From a virus, in the IMG/VR virus record IMGVR_UViG_3300017727_000158, positions 1-24,038 of that record: DNA of 24,038 nt; one strand, given 5' to 3'. The first letter of the stretch is position 1, and each line of letters begins with the position of its first letter. A model generated the notes under the pieces. It was not told the DNA's origin. It saw only the letters and a program-made list of their open reading frames with translations, and ran no database searches. Positions 7,458 through 15,692 of this stretch are shown here, in pieces. Both the position numbers and the translations under genes were made by a program.

Positions 7458-8680
7458 AGTAATTGTTCCTTTCGTTCTGCCCAACCTTTAGATTCACTAT
7501 GAGCCCAAACTATCCATTTATAAGGTTTTTTAATGTTAGCTTCCCTCCATATGTTAACCCAATCTTTTCTATTTACTTGTGCTTGAAAATTAGTTTCATC
7601 TTTTCTAAATAATTCATTACCATCTTTATCTTCGAAAATAACAGCAGCAAAATTATAATCTGTTTCTACAAAATCATTACCGTGTATATCTATACAATGT
7701 TTAAATTTTAAATTAAATTCTCCATCTGGATCTTGACCTGGTAATTCGTTCTTTAATGTTGATTGTTTTACTGCTCTATCATTAAATCTAATACCAGCAT
7801 AATTTTCCCAATCAGTTATTGTACGTTCTATTCCTAAACCATATTTGGGAAATAATTTTTTACGTTGACATGGAGCACATTCACCATCTACACCTAATAA
7901 TTTTCTCATTCGCTCATGAGATGCCTTATTAACCTCATTCCAACCACTATGATTATCCCAGTGTTTAGTTCTACCTTTTCTAGTGTATTCGTGATAAGCT
8001 ATAATTTTATTAGGGTGAAATAAATCATAACCATGTGTGTATGCCCTAACTGCTATACTAATTTCTTCACCATGAAAATATAATTCAGGATCATGTTGTA
8101 CTTCCTCAGCAAATTTACCTGTAGTAAATGCAAAGTGTGCTGAATAAAATCTAGCAGGTACTGGTTCTTCAGGTTGATTATCTAAATAATAAGGTAAAAA
8201 GAATATTACACCTTCAGGTGTAAATCTATCAAATTGCATTGCCCATGGTACTTTAACTCTACCTGCTGGATCATTATCTGGATCAAATGAAGATATATAA
8301 CTTGTTAGTAATGGTTTTTTATGACCTTTCTTCTTTAGACCTTTGTACATTTTAATTAGCTCAGTATCCCAATTATCTACAAATCTATGGTGTGAATCTA
8401 ATTGTAAAGTATATTCTTCACCATCATATAATTGTTGTATTTGGTTTCTAGCCCAACAAGCACCTTTAGAATCCTTGTAGTCTATATCTATAACCTTTAT
8501 TCTTTTATCATTTGCATAATTAGCTAAACTATCCCATTCATCTTCATCTCCATGTTGATGTGCAATACCTACTACTAAGTTTTCTGGTTTTTTAGCTTTA
8601 TCAAATAAATCCTCTAATGTTGGGATTAATTGAGGGTCTCTATAACTTGCAATTTGTACAAAAATTTTATTTTTTTTCAT
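7454..8680 (-). CDS. GlcNAc-transferase-like glycosyltransferase (408 aa)
   Basis: Resembles the GlcNAc/Skp1-type transferase family (Pfam GlcNAc, GT60-like) found in many large phages. Visible features are an IASYRD nucleotide-binding start (residues 10-15), GACWAR (73-78), the DxD-type metal site QLDSHHRF (93-100), and FHGEE (202-206) with HPNK and YHE downstream. A CAPCQRK segment near residue 270 could be a small metal or disulfide site. It starts inside the stop of the 49-aa gene (ATGA overlap) and ends with an ATGA overlap into the tandem glycosyltransferase, so the two enzymes are probably made together and may act in one pathway. The acceptor is unknown; virion protein or modified DNA base are both possible. 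Confidence 0.85.
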   Translation of the reverse strand: MKKNKIFVQIASYRDPQLIPTLEDLFDKAKKPENLVVGIAHQHGDEDEWDSLANYANDKRIKVIDIDYKDSKGACWARNQIQQLYDGEEYTLQLDSHHRFVDNWDTELIKMYKGLKKKGHKKPLLTSYISSFDPDNDPAGRVKVPWAMQFDRFTPEGVIFFLPYYLDNQPEEPVPARFYSAHFAFTTGKFAEEVQHDPELYFHGEEISIAVRAYTHGYDLFHPNKIIAYHEYTRKGRTKHWDNHSGWNEVNKASHERMRKLLGVDGECAPCQRKKLFPKYGLGIERTITDWENYAGIRFNDRAVKQSTLKNELPGQDPDGEFNLKFKHCIDIHGNDFVETDYNFAAVIFEDKDGNELFRKDETNFQAQVNRKDWVNIWREANIKKPYKWIVWAHSESKGWAERKEQLL

Positions 8681-8826
8681 CCACGTTTTGTTTTATCTTC
8701 TACTATTCCATCATCATATAATGGCATGTCATTAAAAATTCTACGTTTGGCTTCATCAATATTCCAAACATATTTTTTATGTTCTTTTTTTAACTTCCAA
8801 TTTGTTATCTTGTCAAGTGATATCAT
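8677..8826 (-). CDS. Small uncharacterised protein (49 aa)
   Basis: Starts at ATG 8824-8826, 14 nt inside the end of the 8813-9031 gene, and its TGA overlaps the ATG of the glycosyltransferase (ATGA). The product is Lys-rich with WNIDEAKRRIFNDMPLYDDG in the middle. I do not recognise a family. Overlaps at both ends and the coupling arrangement support translation. It could serve mainly to couple translation to the glycosyltransferase. Confidence 0.55.
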   Translation of the reverse strand: MISLDKITNWKLKKEHKKYVWNIDEAKRRIFNDMPLYDDGIVEDKTKRG

Positions 8827-9031
8827 TACTCTGCTCATTTTTAAGTTCTTTTAAGTAATCTAAAACGATTTGTTTAACCAATAATTTAAAGCGTTTTTCA
8901 CGTTGTTGTTTACGTGCGCTAAACATCATCGTAGCCTTTGCTACAATATGTTTTCTATTGATAAATAGAACCGTCAATAACGAGGTGATTACTAAACTAG
9001 AAACCCAAAATATTATATATAATTCATTCAT
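8813..9031 (-). CDS. Single-pass membrane protein (72 aa)
   Basis: Residues 4-24 form one hydrophobic segment (LYIIFWVSSLVITSLLTVLF). A strongly basic stretch follows (NRKHIVAKA, ARKQQREKRF), then an amphipathic helix ending ELKNEQSNDIT. The topology is probably N-out or a hairpin-less anchor with the basic part in the cytoplasm. Its ATG overlaps the TGA of the sigma-like gene (ATGA). The function is not recognisable. The neighbours suggest co-expression with the sigma-like factor and the glycosyltransferases; anchoring the sugar enzymes at the membrane is one conjecture. Confidence 0.6.
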   Translation of the reverse strand: MNELYIIFWVSSLVITSLLTVLFINRKHIVAKATMMFSARKQQREKRFKLLVKQIVLDYLKELKNEQSNDIT

Positions 9032-9585
9032 GAAAAATCAACTTTACCTGCTAATAATAATTTTAGTCGTTTTAATGCCTTTTTTATATCCTTAGATAAT
9101 GTACTTTGTGTTATGCCTGTATTTCCGGCTATAAATTTTATAGTTTTATTTTCAAAATAATATTCTTTTAATATATACTGGTCATAAAAATCTAAGGATC
9201 CCATTGCCTTCTTTAATTCTTCATTATTAGCATCCTTTTGTTCCCAATCTGAGTGTAGTGTTTTATCATGGGCTTCAACACTAAATTCATTTGATTTAGT
9301 AGAGAATTTTCTGTATGTGTGGAAAAACATTGAGGTACTGGATTTAATACTTAATGCCATACCTCTTGTTAAATAATTTTCTGGATTACCATTTACTATG
9401 ATATCATATTGTTTGTCTAGATCCATTTTTCTAAATGCTTCCCAAACATAAGGGATAATGTCATCTCCCCATTTATCAATTGCTGCCTGAGAATAACCAC
9501 AGACTTTTATAACATTTATTTTCATCTGGTTATAATTATCAACTAACCATTGATTAATAACCTCTATTTTTTCGTCTTTTGTCAT
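9028..9585 (-). CDS. Sigma-factor-like protein (185 aa)
   Basis: The C-terminal third (residues about 127-178) reads as a sigma-70 region 4: SLDFYDQYILKEYYFE, then IKFIAGNTGITQSTLSKDI and ALKRLKLLL, i.e. a helix-turn-helix that would contact the -33/-35 box. The N-terminal part (10-95) is helical, with WGDDIIPYVWEAF and a Trp/Tyr-rich stretch compatible with a degenerate region 2. Small sigma-like proteins are common in Bacteroidetes phages, where they may redirect host RNA polymerase to late genes. This one heads a run of overlapping genes and follows the largest non-coding gap, which holds a promoter-like box and a long inverted repeat. A non-sigma HTH regulator is the alternative. Confidence 0.7.
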   Translation of the reverse strand: MTKDEKIEVINQWLVDNYNQMKINVIKVCGYSQAAIDKWGDDIIPYVWEAFRKMDLDKQYDIIVNGNPENYLTRGMALSIKSSTSMFFHTYRKFSTKSNEFSVEAHDKTLHSDWEQKDANNEELKKAMGSLDFYDQYILKEYYFENKTIKFIAGNTGITQSTLSKDIKKALKRLKLLLAGKVDFS

Positions 9586-9603
9586 ATAATCTTGAAAACA
9601 GTG

Positions 9604-9647
9604 ACAGCACTAAGAAACAAATACCAATAAGTTATGCTCAGTGCTGT
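9604..9647 (-). promoter_or_regulatory. Inverted repeat in the leader of the sigma-like gene
   Basis: ACAGCACTAAG (9604-9614) and CTCAGTGCTGT (9637-9647) can pair over 11 bp, with one G-U wobble in the minus-strand RNA, and a 22-nt loop. It lies about 20-60 nt upstream of the start codon and downstream of the promoter-like box. It could be an operator or an RNA hairpin controlling translation. Confidence 0.5.
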
Positions 9648-9667
9648 ATGTAAAATTCTAAGTTGCT

Positions 9668-9675
9668 CAAATATA
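9668..9675 (-). promoter_or_regulatory. Candidate Bacteroidetes -7 box upstream of the sigma-like gene
   Basis: TATATTTG on the minus strand fits the TAnnTTTG consensus exactly, 83 nt upstream of the ATG. No TTTG -33 box is visible at the expected 17-23 nt distance, so this may be weak or activator-dependent. Confidence 0.4.
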
Positions 9676-9907
9676 CAACCATCCCTCTGTATTGCCTAGT
9701 TATTCTTGCCTTTTTCTTATCCCTTTCTTTACCCCTATTATAACTATGACAAAAGTCTTCAAAAACATATTTCTTTTATATTACTTCTTAAAGGCAATAA
9801 TAAGGGTGGGGAAAACGAAGGCTTATAAAGGCTATAAATGATAAATTTATATAATTATCTTTTTAAGACTTATCGAGAAGTTAATAACTTATTTTTGGGG
9901 AGACAAA

Positions 9908-10753
9908 TTATCTTGAAAGATCTGTTACAAATGTATTTGCTCTAGTATAAAAATTACCTGCTTCTGTTGAAGTAAATCCTTGTCCTACTGTAGCAAGAGC
10001 ATATCCTCTACCTGATTGACCATCACTTACTGAAGTACCTGCTCCACGATAGGAACCACCAAGTGCAATTGTATTAGAACCCCAACTTAAACTTGTATCT
10101 ATAGTTTGAGCACTTGAAGCCTCTAAAGTAGTACCTCTCCATACCTCAGTAGTATTAGATAAGTTATTACTCATGTAGAAATTTTCTGCTGGTGTATGGG
10201 AATCTGTAGTATAATTTAATGCATTAAAACAAGCATATTGAGTTGAATTACCATATGAAATAATTAATGCCCAATCATCTCTATCACCACCACTACCTCT
10301 AAAAGCACCTAAATCGTAACCTCTTACATTATTAACATTATTACACCATACAGCTAAGTGTGTACCATTTGTTGGTCCATAATCACCTGGTTCATTATAA
10401 GTTTGACCAAAATCATTATTTGTAGTACCACATGTTACACCATCTGAATTAAATGTATTTGTACCATACCAAGTAATTCTATAAGCAGCATTTGTATCTT
10501 GTGGGTCTTTTAAGTTATATTTACAAGCATCAGCATCTGAACCTACAAACGGATAGATAGAATCCATTTTAGTCCATAATGAATCAGCCTTAAGTCCTAC
10601 AACTAAATCATTTACAGCATCTTTTTCAGTAGTAGTTAATGTTATACCCTCAACAGTTTCTATTTGAGTAAAAAATGCTTGTGCATCAGTATCAAATGTT
10701 GGTGCAGGTGGTTCTGGGTATTGTAAACTAGTAAAAGCTCCGTATGATAGCAT
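9908..10753 (-). CDS. Fibre or virion surface protein, paralogue B (281 aa)
   Basis: Shares a core with the upstream gene (10770-11651): FDTDAQAFF, AVNDLVVGLK, W.KMDSIYPFVG, CKYNLKDPQDTNAAYRI, followed by a lectin-like beta region ending in an ALATVGQGFT / FYTRANTF motif. This module recurs in structural proteins of uncultured marine phages as I remember them, usually next to tail fibres. The long N-terminal anchor of the paralogue is replaced by a short segment (MLSYGAFTSLQYPEPP). Function inferred: surface recognition or decoration at the tail. It is the last gene before the 322-nt gap, 16 nt after its paralogue. Confidence 0.65.
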   Translation of the reverse strand: MLSYGAFTSLQYPEPPAPTFDTDAQAFFTQIETVEGITLTTTEKDAVNDLVVGLKADSLWTKMDSIYPFVGSDADACKYNLKDPQDTNAAYRITWYGTNTFNSDGVTCGTTNNDFGQTYNEPGDYGPTNGTHLAVWCNNVNNVRGYDLGAFRGSGGDRDDWALIISYGNSTQYACFNALNYTTDSHTPAENFYMSNNLSNTTEVWRGTTLEASSAQTIDTSLSWGSNTIALGGSYRGAGTSVSDGQSGRGYALATVGQGFTSTEAGNFYTRANTFVTDLSR

Positions 10754-10769
10754 ATTTTATAATTTTAAG

Positions 10770-11651
10770 TTATATAACTCTACCTAAAGTAGTTTGAAAA
10801 TCGATTACTGCAGTACTAAAACTACTTACTTGAGCATCAGATAATCCTTGACCCATACTAGCAAATGCACATTCTCCACCAAAGTAATTTCCATTTGGTG
10901 ATGGTGGTGATGAATTGTTAGTTGATCTATCATTTAATATAATACCTGCTGGTTGTAGACCTGATGAACCATTATTTAATGTTGTCTCTAATGTACCATT
11001 TGCAAAGAATTTAGATTGATTTGAAGCTATTCTTGAACTAACCCAAAATTTTCTCATATCAGTTGGTAAACTAGTTCTTTGGATTTGTGTTGCTGAATTA
11101 GTTTGTTGTGGTGCATAACCAACATTTCCATTATAGTTAGGTGTAAACCACATTCTAGTACCATAGTTATGTCCTATACAAACTCCTTGACCTGTTGTTC
11201 TTACATAATATGAAAGGTGATTACTATTTTGAGTCATATTATTAGCATTAACAATATAATTACAATCAGCCCAAGCATTACCAGTTGGATCTGCTCCAGT
11301 TGAACTAAATGTCCAACTATTGTTAAATACAATTCTATGTGCAGCATCTGTATCTTGAGGATCCTTTAAGTTGTATTTACAAGTAGTTGCAGTTCCACCT
11401 ACCATAGGGTAAATAGCATCAAATAAAGTCCATATATTAGCTGCTTTAAGATCTACTACAAGTGTATTGACGGCAGTAGCATCAGTACCAGTGATACCAG
11501 TTGCAGTAATAAATGCTTGTGCGTCAGCATCAAAAGCTGGAGCTGAACTCCATACTTCAGTACTTCCTAAATAAGCTTTATCAACATCCGTACTTCCAAT
11601 TTTTAAATCGGCACTTGCTAAATCAGTACCACCTAAGTAGATATCTGCCAT
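10770..11651 (-). CDS. Fibre or virion surface protein, paralogue A (293 aa)
   Basis: Residues 1-35 (MADIYLGGTDLASADLKIGS, then KAYLGSTEVWS) are a short beta anchor seen at the start of many phage fibre proteins. From about residue 37 it carries the same module as 9908-10753 (FDADAQAFI, AVNTLVVDLK, IWTLFDAIYPMVG, CKYNLKDPQDTDAAHRI), then a beta-rich, probably lectin-like domain ending with a CAFASMGQGLSDAQ motif. It begins 1 nt after the stop of the long fibre gene, so the two are co-transcribed. Role inferred: receptor binding or virion decoration. Confidence 0.65.
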   Translation of the reverse strand: MADIYLGGTDLASADLKIGSTDVDKAYLGSTEVWSSAPAFDADAQAFITATGITGTDATAVNTLVVDLKAANIWTLFDAIYPMVGGTATTCKYNLKDPQDTDAAHRIVFNNSWTFSSTGADPTGNAWADCNYIVNANNMTQNSNHLSYYVRTTGQGVCIGHNYGTRMWFTPNYNGNVGYAPQQTNSATQIQRTSLPTDMRKFWVSSRIASNQSKFFANGTLETTLNNGSSGLQPAGIILNDRSTNNSSPPSPNGNYFGGECAFASMGQGLSDAQVSSFSTAVIDFQTTLGRVI

Positions 11652-11652
11652 A

Positions 11653-13878
11653 TTATGTTACAATATAAAATGTATTTGCATCTGGTGTTGCAATAGCGGC
11701 ATATTCCGCTGTTGTTAATGTTATAATGTGTTGTACTTCAGCTACTGAAGTATATGTGTCTGTAGAATTTGTTACAATACCTGTTATATCAGCTCCTGCT
11801 ATTGTTTGTAATACATGATTATTTCCTAAGTGTACAAATGTAATTACGTTAAGAGCACTTGTATCATAGCTACCTAATTTCTTATCTATTGTCATTCCTG
11901 ACACTGTAGGTTCTGCTGTATCTTCGTGGAAAATTACTGCAGCCGCCCCAACTACTGCATTTGTAGTACTTAGCGTTATATTACCAGTAGCTCCCGTAGC
12001 AGCTGTATTATATATGGTACCAATTGCATTATCAAATGATAATGTTGTACCTGTATCAGTAGCACCAGCAGGATCACCTGCTATATCTTGGAATGTTAAT
12101 ACTCCTAAACCATCTGTTACAATTGCTTGACCATCTGTTCCATCTGAAGTTGGATAGGTAAGTGAATTAATTACTGGAGCATTATCAGCTATTAAAGCAT
12201 GTGAAGCACTTATTGCTGTATCTGCTTGTAACGCATGGCTTGAAGAAATTGCAGCATCAGAATTTAATGCATGTGATGCACTTGTAGCTGTTGCTACTGT
12301 TCCATCTACATTTGCTCCTGCAACATAAGAAGCAGTATTAGCTGTTGTAGCAATATCAGCATTTACTGCATGTGAAGAAGAAATAGCATTTGTAATACTA
12401 CCATTAATTGTTCCTGTTACTCCTAAACTACCAGTTATTTCTGTATTTGATCCTAATACAATTGTAGTACCATCATCTGAGATATTAGAATCTTCTAAAT
12501 GATGATCTCCTACTCCTTTAGGTATTCTATCTTGAGTAATATATGCGGGGGCACCTTTGGTAGCATATTCAGGTCCAAATAGCGCAACACCAAAGTGTGC
12601 TGATCCCGTTACGTCTTTTTCAAAAAACCAATCATCGGTTAAACCATCATATGCAAATGATGATGTATTATTTGCTGAACCAGAATCATAAACAGCTAAA
12701 CCAGCATATCTTTCATTTGGTGTATCATTGTTTACTACAATAAAGGCATCACCAATTATTTTAGCACTACCAGTAATACTTTCTAAGTATCCAATACTAG
12801 CACTGTTAAAAGTAGCAAATGATGCTGTAATAGAGGTTACATTTAAATTAGCAGATGAAATTACATCTAATGCTAAACTTGCTGTTCCTACTGTTAATGC
12901 ATCTTTATTTGTTGCTGCTGCAACTCCATCTGCATTACCTACCCATAAATGATCTTCTGCAATATTAGGTAAATCGTTTGATCTACCACTACCTTGTATT
13001 ACAATTTCTCCATCAGTAGCATCCACTTTACCAACTACACCAATATTCTGTATTAGTGCTGAACCTGTTGGTTTAGTCTGAGTAAAGTTACCATTGTGTA
13101 CATAAATGTTTCTACCTGCTGTAAATCCATCTGTATCTACTCCTATAATTCTACCTGTTACTGTAGCTTCACCAGTAGCGTTAGTTGCTATCTGTACCTG
13201 TGAAACTGCAATAGCTGGCATTGTTGCTGCTGAAGTATTAGATGCTGGTGATACATTTATATTCTCTCCAGTTACTCCTGTTGCATATAAAGGTGTTCCT
13301 TTTGCTATTATTCCTCCAGAAGTATTTTTAACATTAATTACTACTTCCTGTGTAGTATCTGAATGTGCCGCTGATATTGCTCTAGATGCTGATATAGCAC
13401 TATCTGCATTTATTGCATGAGAAGAACTAATAGCACTATCTGCACTTAAAGCATGTGATGCACTTACTACGTTATTTACGGTTAAATCAAATGTACTTGC
13501 GTCGGCCTTCTCAAATGTAATAGTAGCATCGCTAATAGAAGCAGTAAGTAATAAACTACCGGTATCTACAACAGGCACATTTAAGGCAAATGATGCTGTT
13601 TGTGCAAATGATGCTGATGTAGCATTGTCTGCTTGTAATGCATGTGATGATGATATTGCATTATCTGCATTTAAAGCAATAGAAGCAGTATCTGCATTTA
13701 TTGCTGTTGTTGCTTGGTTAGCAATTGATGCTATATCTGCTTGGATAGCATGAGAAGATGTAATTGTTAATTCATCTACTTGACTACCTGTAGCCGTACC
13801 AATTGTACTACCTGATATTTGTAGTAATTGTTGAAATGATGCGGATATCGCTAAATTGGAAATGTCTTGTATCGCCAT
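11653..13878 (-). CDS. Long trimeric-type tail fibre with Ala/Ser repeats (741 aa)
   Basis: Built around repeats of the form (I/T)SSSHAL(N/Q)AD(S/T/N)A, concentrated at residues about 40-100, 136-172 and 490-570. This heptad-like Ala/Ser periodicity suits a triple beta-spiral or coiled stalk. Between the blocks are beta domains (for example GRIIGVDTDGFTAGRNIYVH). The C-terminus, with HIITLTTAEYAAIATP and ending NTFYIVT, is a common end of phage fibre proteins. Repeats of this type are frequent in marine T4-like and Bacteroidetes phages. It sits between the neck gene (4 nt) and paralogue A (1 nt). Local 24-36 nt DNA similarity follows the protein repeats. Confidence 0.75.
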   Translation of the reverse strand: MAIQDISNLAISASFQQLLQISGSTIGTATGSQVDELTITSSHAIQADIASIANQATTAINADTASIALNADNAISSSHALQADNATSASFAQTASFALNVPVVDTGSLLLTASISDATITFEKADASTFDLTVNNVVSASHALSADSAISSSHAINADSAISASRAISAAHSDTTQEVVINVKNTSGGIIAKGTPLYATGVTGENINVSPASNTSAATMPAIAVSQVQIATNATGEATVTGRIIGVDTDGFTAGRNIYVHNGNFTQTKPTGSALIQNIGVVGKVDATDGEIVIQGSGRSNDLPNIAEDHLWVGNADGVAAATNKDALTVGTASLALDVISSANLNVTSITASFATFNSASIGYLESITGSAKIIGDAFIVVNNDTPNERYAGLAVYDSGSANNTSSFAYDGLTDDWFFEKDVTGSAHFGVALFGPEYATKGAPAYITQDRIPKGVGDHHLEDSNISDDGTTIVLGSNTEITGSLGVTGTINGSITNAISSSHAVNADIATTANTASYVAGANVDGTVATATSASHALNSDAAISSSHALQADTAISASHALIADNAPVINSLTYPTSDGTDGQAIVTDGLGVLTFQDIAGDPAGATDTGTTLSFDNAIGTIYNTAATGATGNITLSTTNAVVGAAAVIFHEDTAEPTVSGMTIDKKLGSYDTSALNVITFVHLGNNHVLQTIAGADITGIVTNSTDTYTSVAEVQHIITLTTAEYAAIATPDANTFYIVT

Positions 13879-13882
13879 CTGA

Positions 13883-14488
13883 TTATTGTTTTAACGGTGG
13901 GTATTGTGGATAAGCTGAATCAACAATTGGTATACCTGCTCTTCTAGCTAAGTTTAAGAATCTTGCTCTTGTATTAGATGAAAAAGTAATAGGTGCACGA
14001 TATTGTGAACCATAATCAGCTATTTGTTGATATAATAATGTATTTTCTGATAATTCTGGGAAATCATTTTGTGTTTCAACTAGATATTTAGATAATCTAT
14101 CAGCATAGTATTCAAATTTATTTCGAACACTTTGTCTTTTCATTTCATAAGTTGATTTATCTACACTAGATGAATTTTCTCCACCTTGTGGTGTTAATAA
14201 TCCATTATTACGCGTGCGTATAAACGTATTTTCCAGTATATTATAATAGGAAGCATATAATAACATATCTTGTATGTAATCATTTACTAACGTTTGGTAA
14301 GCACCAGTAAGTGAATCTGCCTGTACATCACCAATTAGTTTTTGATACAATAAAGTACCAATAACACGTTGCAACTCTATATCTTGAGCCTCACGTATAG
14401 CATTTTTTATTAAGTCTGCATCCAGACTATCATTGATGTCTGTATATTGCTTTACTTTTGTCCATGAAATTAATAATGTATCAGTCAT
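13883..14488 (-). CDS. Probable neck/head-tail adaptor protein (201 aa)
   Basis: Mostly helical, with an N-terminal SWTKVKQYTDINDSLDADLI and then IELQRVIGTLLYQKL. A central helix (VNDYIQDMLLYASYYNI) and a C-terminal ARFLNLARRAGIP precede a Pro/Tyr-rich tail. Size, helical layout and position immediately after the portal (1-nt gap) match head-tail adaptors (gp6/gp15-like) that extend the portal ring. I recall close relatives in Bacteroidetes phages and prophages annotated as unknown-function families. There is no catalytic motif. The call depends on context and fold impression. Confidence 0.6.
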   Translation of the reverse strand: MTDTLLISWTKVKQYTDINDSLDADLIKNAIREAQDIELQRVIGTLLYQKLIGDVQADSLTGAYQTLVNDYIQDMLLYASYYNILENTFIRTRNNGLLTPQGGENSSSVDKSTYEMKRQSVRNKFEYYADRLSKYLVETQNDFPELSENTLLYQQIADYGSQYRAPITFSSNTRARFLNLARRAGIPIVDSAYPQYPPLKQ

Positions 14489-14489
14489 C

Positions 14490-15692
14490 TTATTCTAGTG
14501 TTGTTTCTACTTTATCTTCTATTTCAGCAATTTCTTCTACATCTGCTTCTTGTGATGTTACTACTTCAGTTTCCCCATTTAATTCACCTTCATATAATGG
14601 ATTTTTCTGTATAACACCTAATGTTATATCATCATAATTGTATCCTAATATAGTTTCAAAGCAAGATAAAATAGATTGTTGAAATGGTAATACTACAGTA
14701 TTTAAGAATAATCTATATGCTGTTTCTAATTCATCAGCATTATTACCTAATCCAGTGTTTTCTTTAATACCTAATAAAGCAGGAGAAGTAATTCTATGTG
14801 ATGTTAATATCTTTTGAACTACCATGTCATTCACGGTAGTATAATATGTGTCACCACCATTTTGATTAATTGGTGTGATTACAGGAGCATTAGCGGGATC
14901 ATCAACGTCTATATACATTAGATTTCCTGCATTATTTGTTCCTGAATATTGATCTCTCAACATTTGTTCTATAGCCTGTCTTTCATCGTCAGTTGCATTA
15001 GTAAATGTTGTGATAGATAAGGATGGTGTTAAACCATTCTTGATGTTGTTTATATGGAAATTATCTACCTCTTGATCTAAATCTACTACTTTAGTACCTG
15101 AAGCATAATCAGGTAAGGGATAATATTGTTTTCCTGGAGAATATGGTTGATGAACATATATTTGTTTTGGTTCATCTATTTTTGTGTTAGGATTGTATAT
15201 GGGTAAAAATGGAATATCATCTAAATCCATTATAGTGTTCATCCTATGTGTCTTAGCCCAATCATCATAGACATAATAGCCGGGGCATATATTGCGGTAG
15301 TTTTTTTCTTTTGCTCTTATATATGAAAAGTCAATATGATATACTTCTGATATTCTAGATCTATCTTTTGACCATATAACTTCTAAAGCAAAACCACCAA
15401 ATAATTTATAATCTAAAGCTACTTTATTAAATATGTCATTCCATGACTCATATTTGTTAGCTCTTTCTAATGCGAATTCTTTATCAGAAGTTAATCCTTC
15501 TCCTTTAACAGCTTCTACAATTGCATTTACACATGCAGCATGTGTTGAACTGTGGTTAAATAACTCGATTAAATAATTGGGATAGTCATTAGTGACACCC
15601 CATTTTATAAATTTATTATCTCTTTTTTCGCTTGCATATTTCTTAGAATATGAATCTCTTTGAATATTTGCGAATTTAATTTTATTAGCCAT
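14490..15692 (-). CDS. Portal protein (400 aa)
   Basis: I choose ATG 15690-15692 (MANKIKFANIQRD); it overlaps the upstream stop by 8 nt, whereas an in-frame ATG at 15746 would overlap 62 nt and add a Gln/Asn-rich stretch of no obvious value. The protein has the portal pattern: KWGVTNDYPNYLIELFNHSS and HAACVNAIVEAVKGEG in the wing, then an LDQEVDNFHINNIKNG strand. A crown/stem region with TNATDDERQAIEQMLRDQYS and a C-terminal helical SPALLGIKENTGLGNNADEL follow, and the tail is acidic. Portals form the dodecameric channel for DNA at one capsid vertex. Its position between capsid and neck genes agrees. At 400 aa it is on the short side. Confidence 0.8.
   Translation of the reverse strand: MANKIKFANIQRDSYSKKYASEKRDNKFIKWGVTNDYPNYLIELFNHSSTHAACVNAIVEAVKGEGLTSDKEFALERANKYESWNDIFNKVALDYKLFGGFALEVIWSKDRSRISEVYHIDFSYIRAKEKNYRNICPGYYVYDDWAKTHRMNTIMDLDDIPFLPIYNPNTKIDEPKQIYVHQPYSPGKQYYPLPDYASGTKVVDLDQEVDNFHINNIKNGLTPSLSITTFTNATDDERQAIEQMLRDQYSGTNNAGNLMYIDVDDPANAPVITPINQNGGDTYYTTVNDMVVQKILTSHRITSPALLGIKENTGLGNNADELETAYRLFLNTVVLPFQQSILSCFETILGYNYDDITLGVIQKNPLYEGELNGETEVVTSQEADVEEIAEIEDKVETTLE

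Larger units (their letters stand above)
9586..9907. other. 322-nt intergenic control region
   Basis: The largest gap in the window, between the last fibre gene and the sigma-like gene. It holds a TATATTTG box (minus strand), an 11-bp inverted repeat, a pyrimidine-rich stretch on the plus strand (about 9676-9736), two TTGCCT copies 14 nt apart (9692, 9706), and a tandem pair of 10-mers around AAGGC (9818-9837). No tRNA-like fold or clear terminator is seen. Only very short ORFs occur (for example 31 codons on the plus strand at 9746-9841), and I do not call them. Confidence 0.6.

Noticed and set aside
7458-7484. Upstream start (MGRTKGTIT) for the tandem glycosyltransferase
   Set aside because: Adds nine residues before a conserved-looking MIPKKIYQTF start that has an ATGA overlap with the upstream stop.
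9746-9841. 31-codon plus-strand ORF in the 322-nt gap
   Set aside because: Isolated, no promoter-like boxes, composition as expected by chance in A/T-rich DNA.
12728-13420. Two plus-strand frames opposite the long fibre
   Set aside because: Ala/Val/Pro-rich mirrors of Ser/Ala repeat codons.
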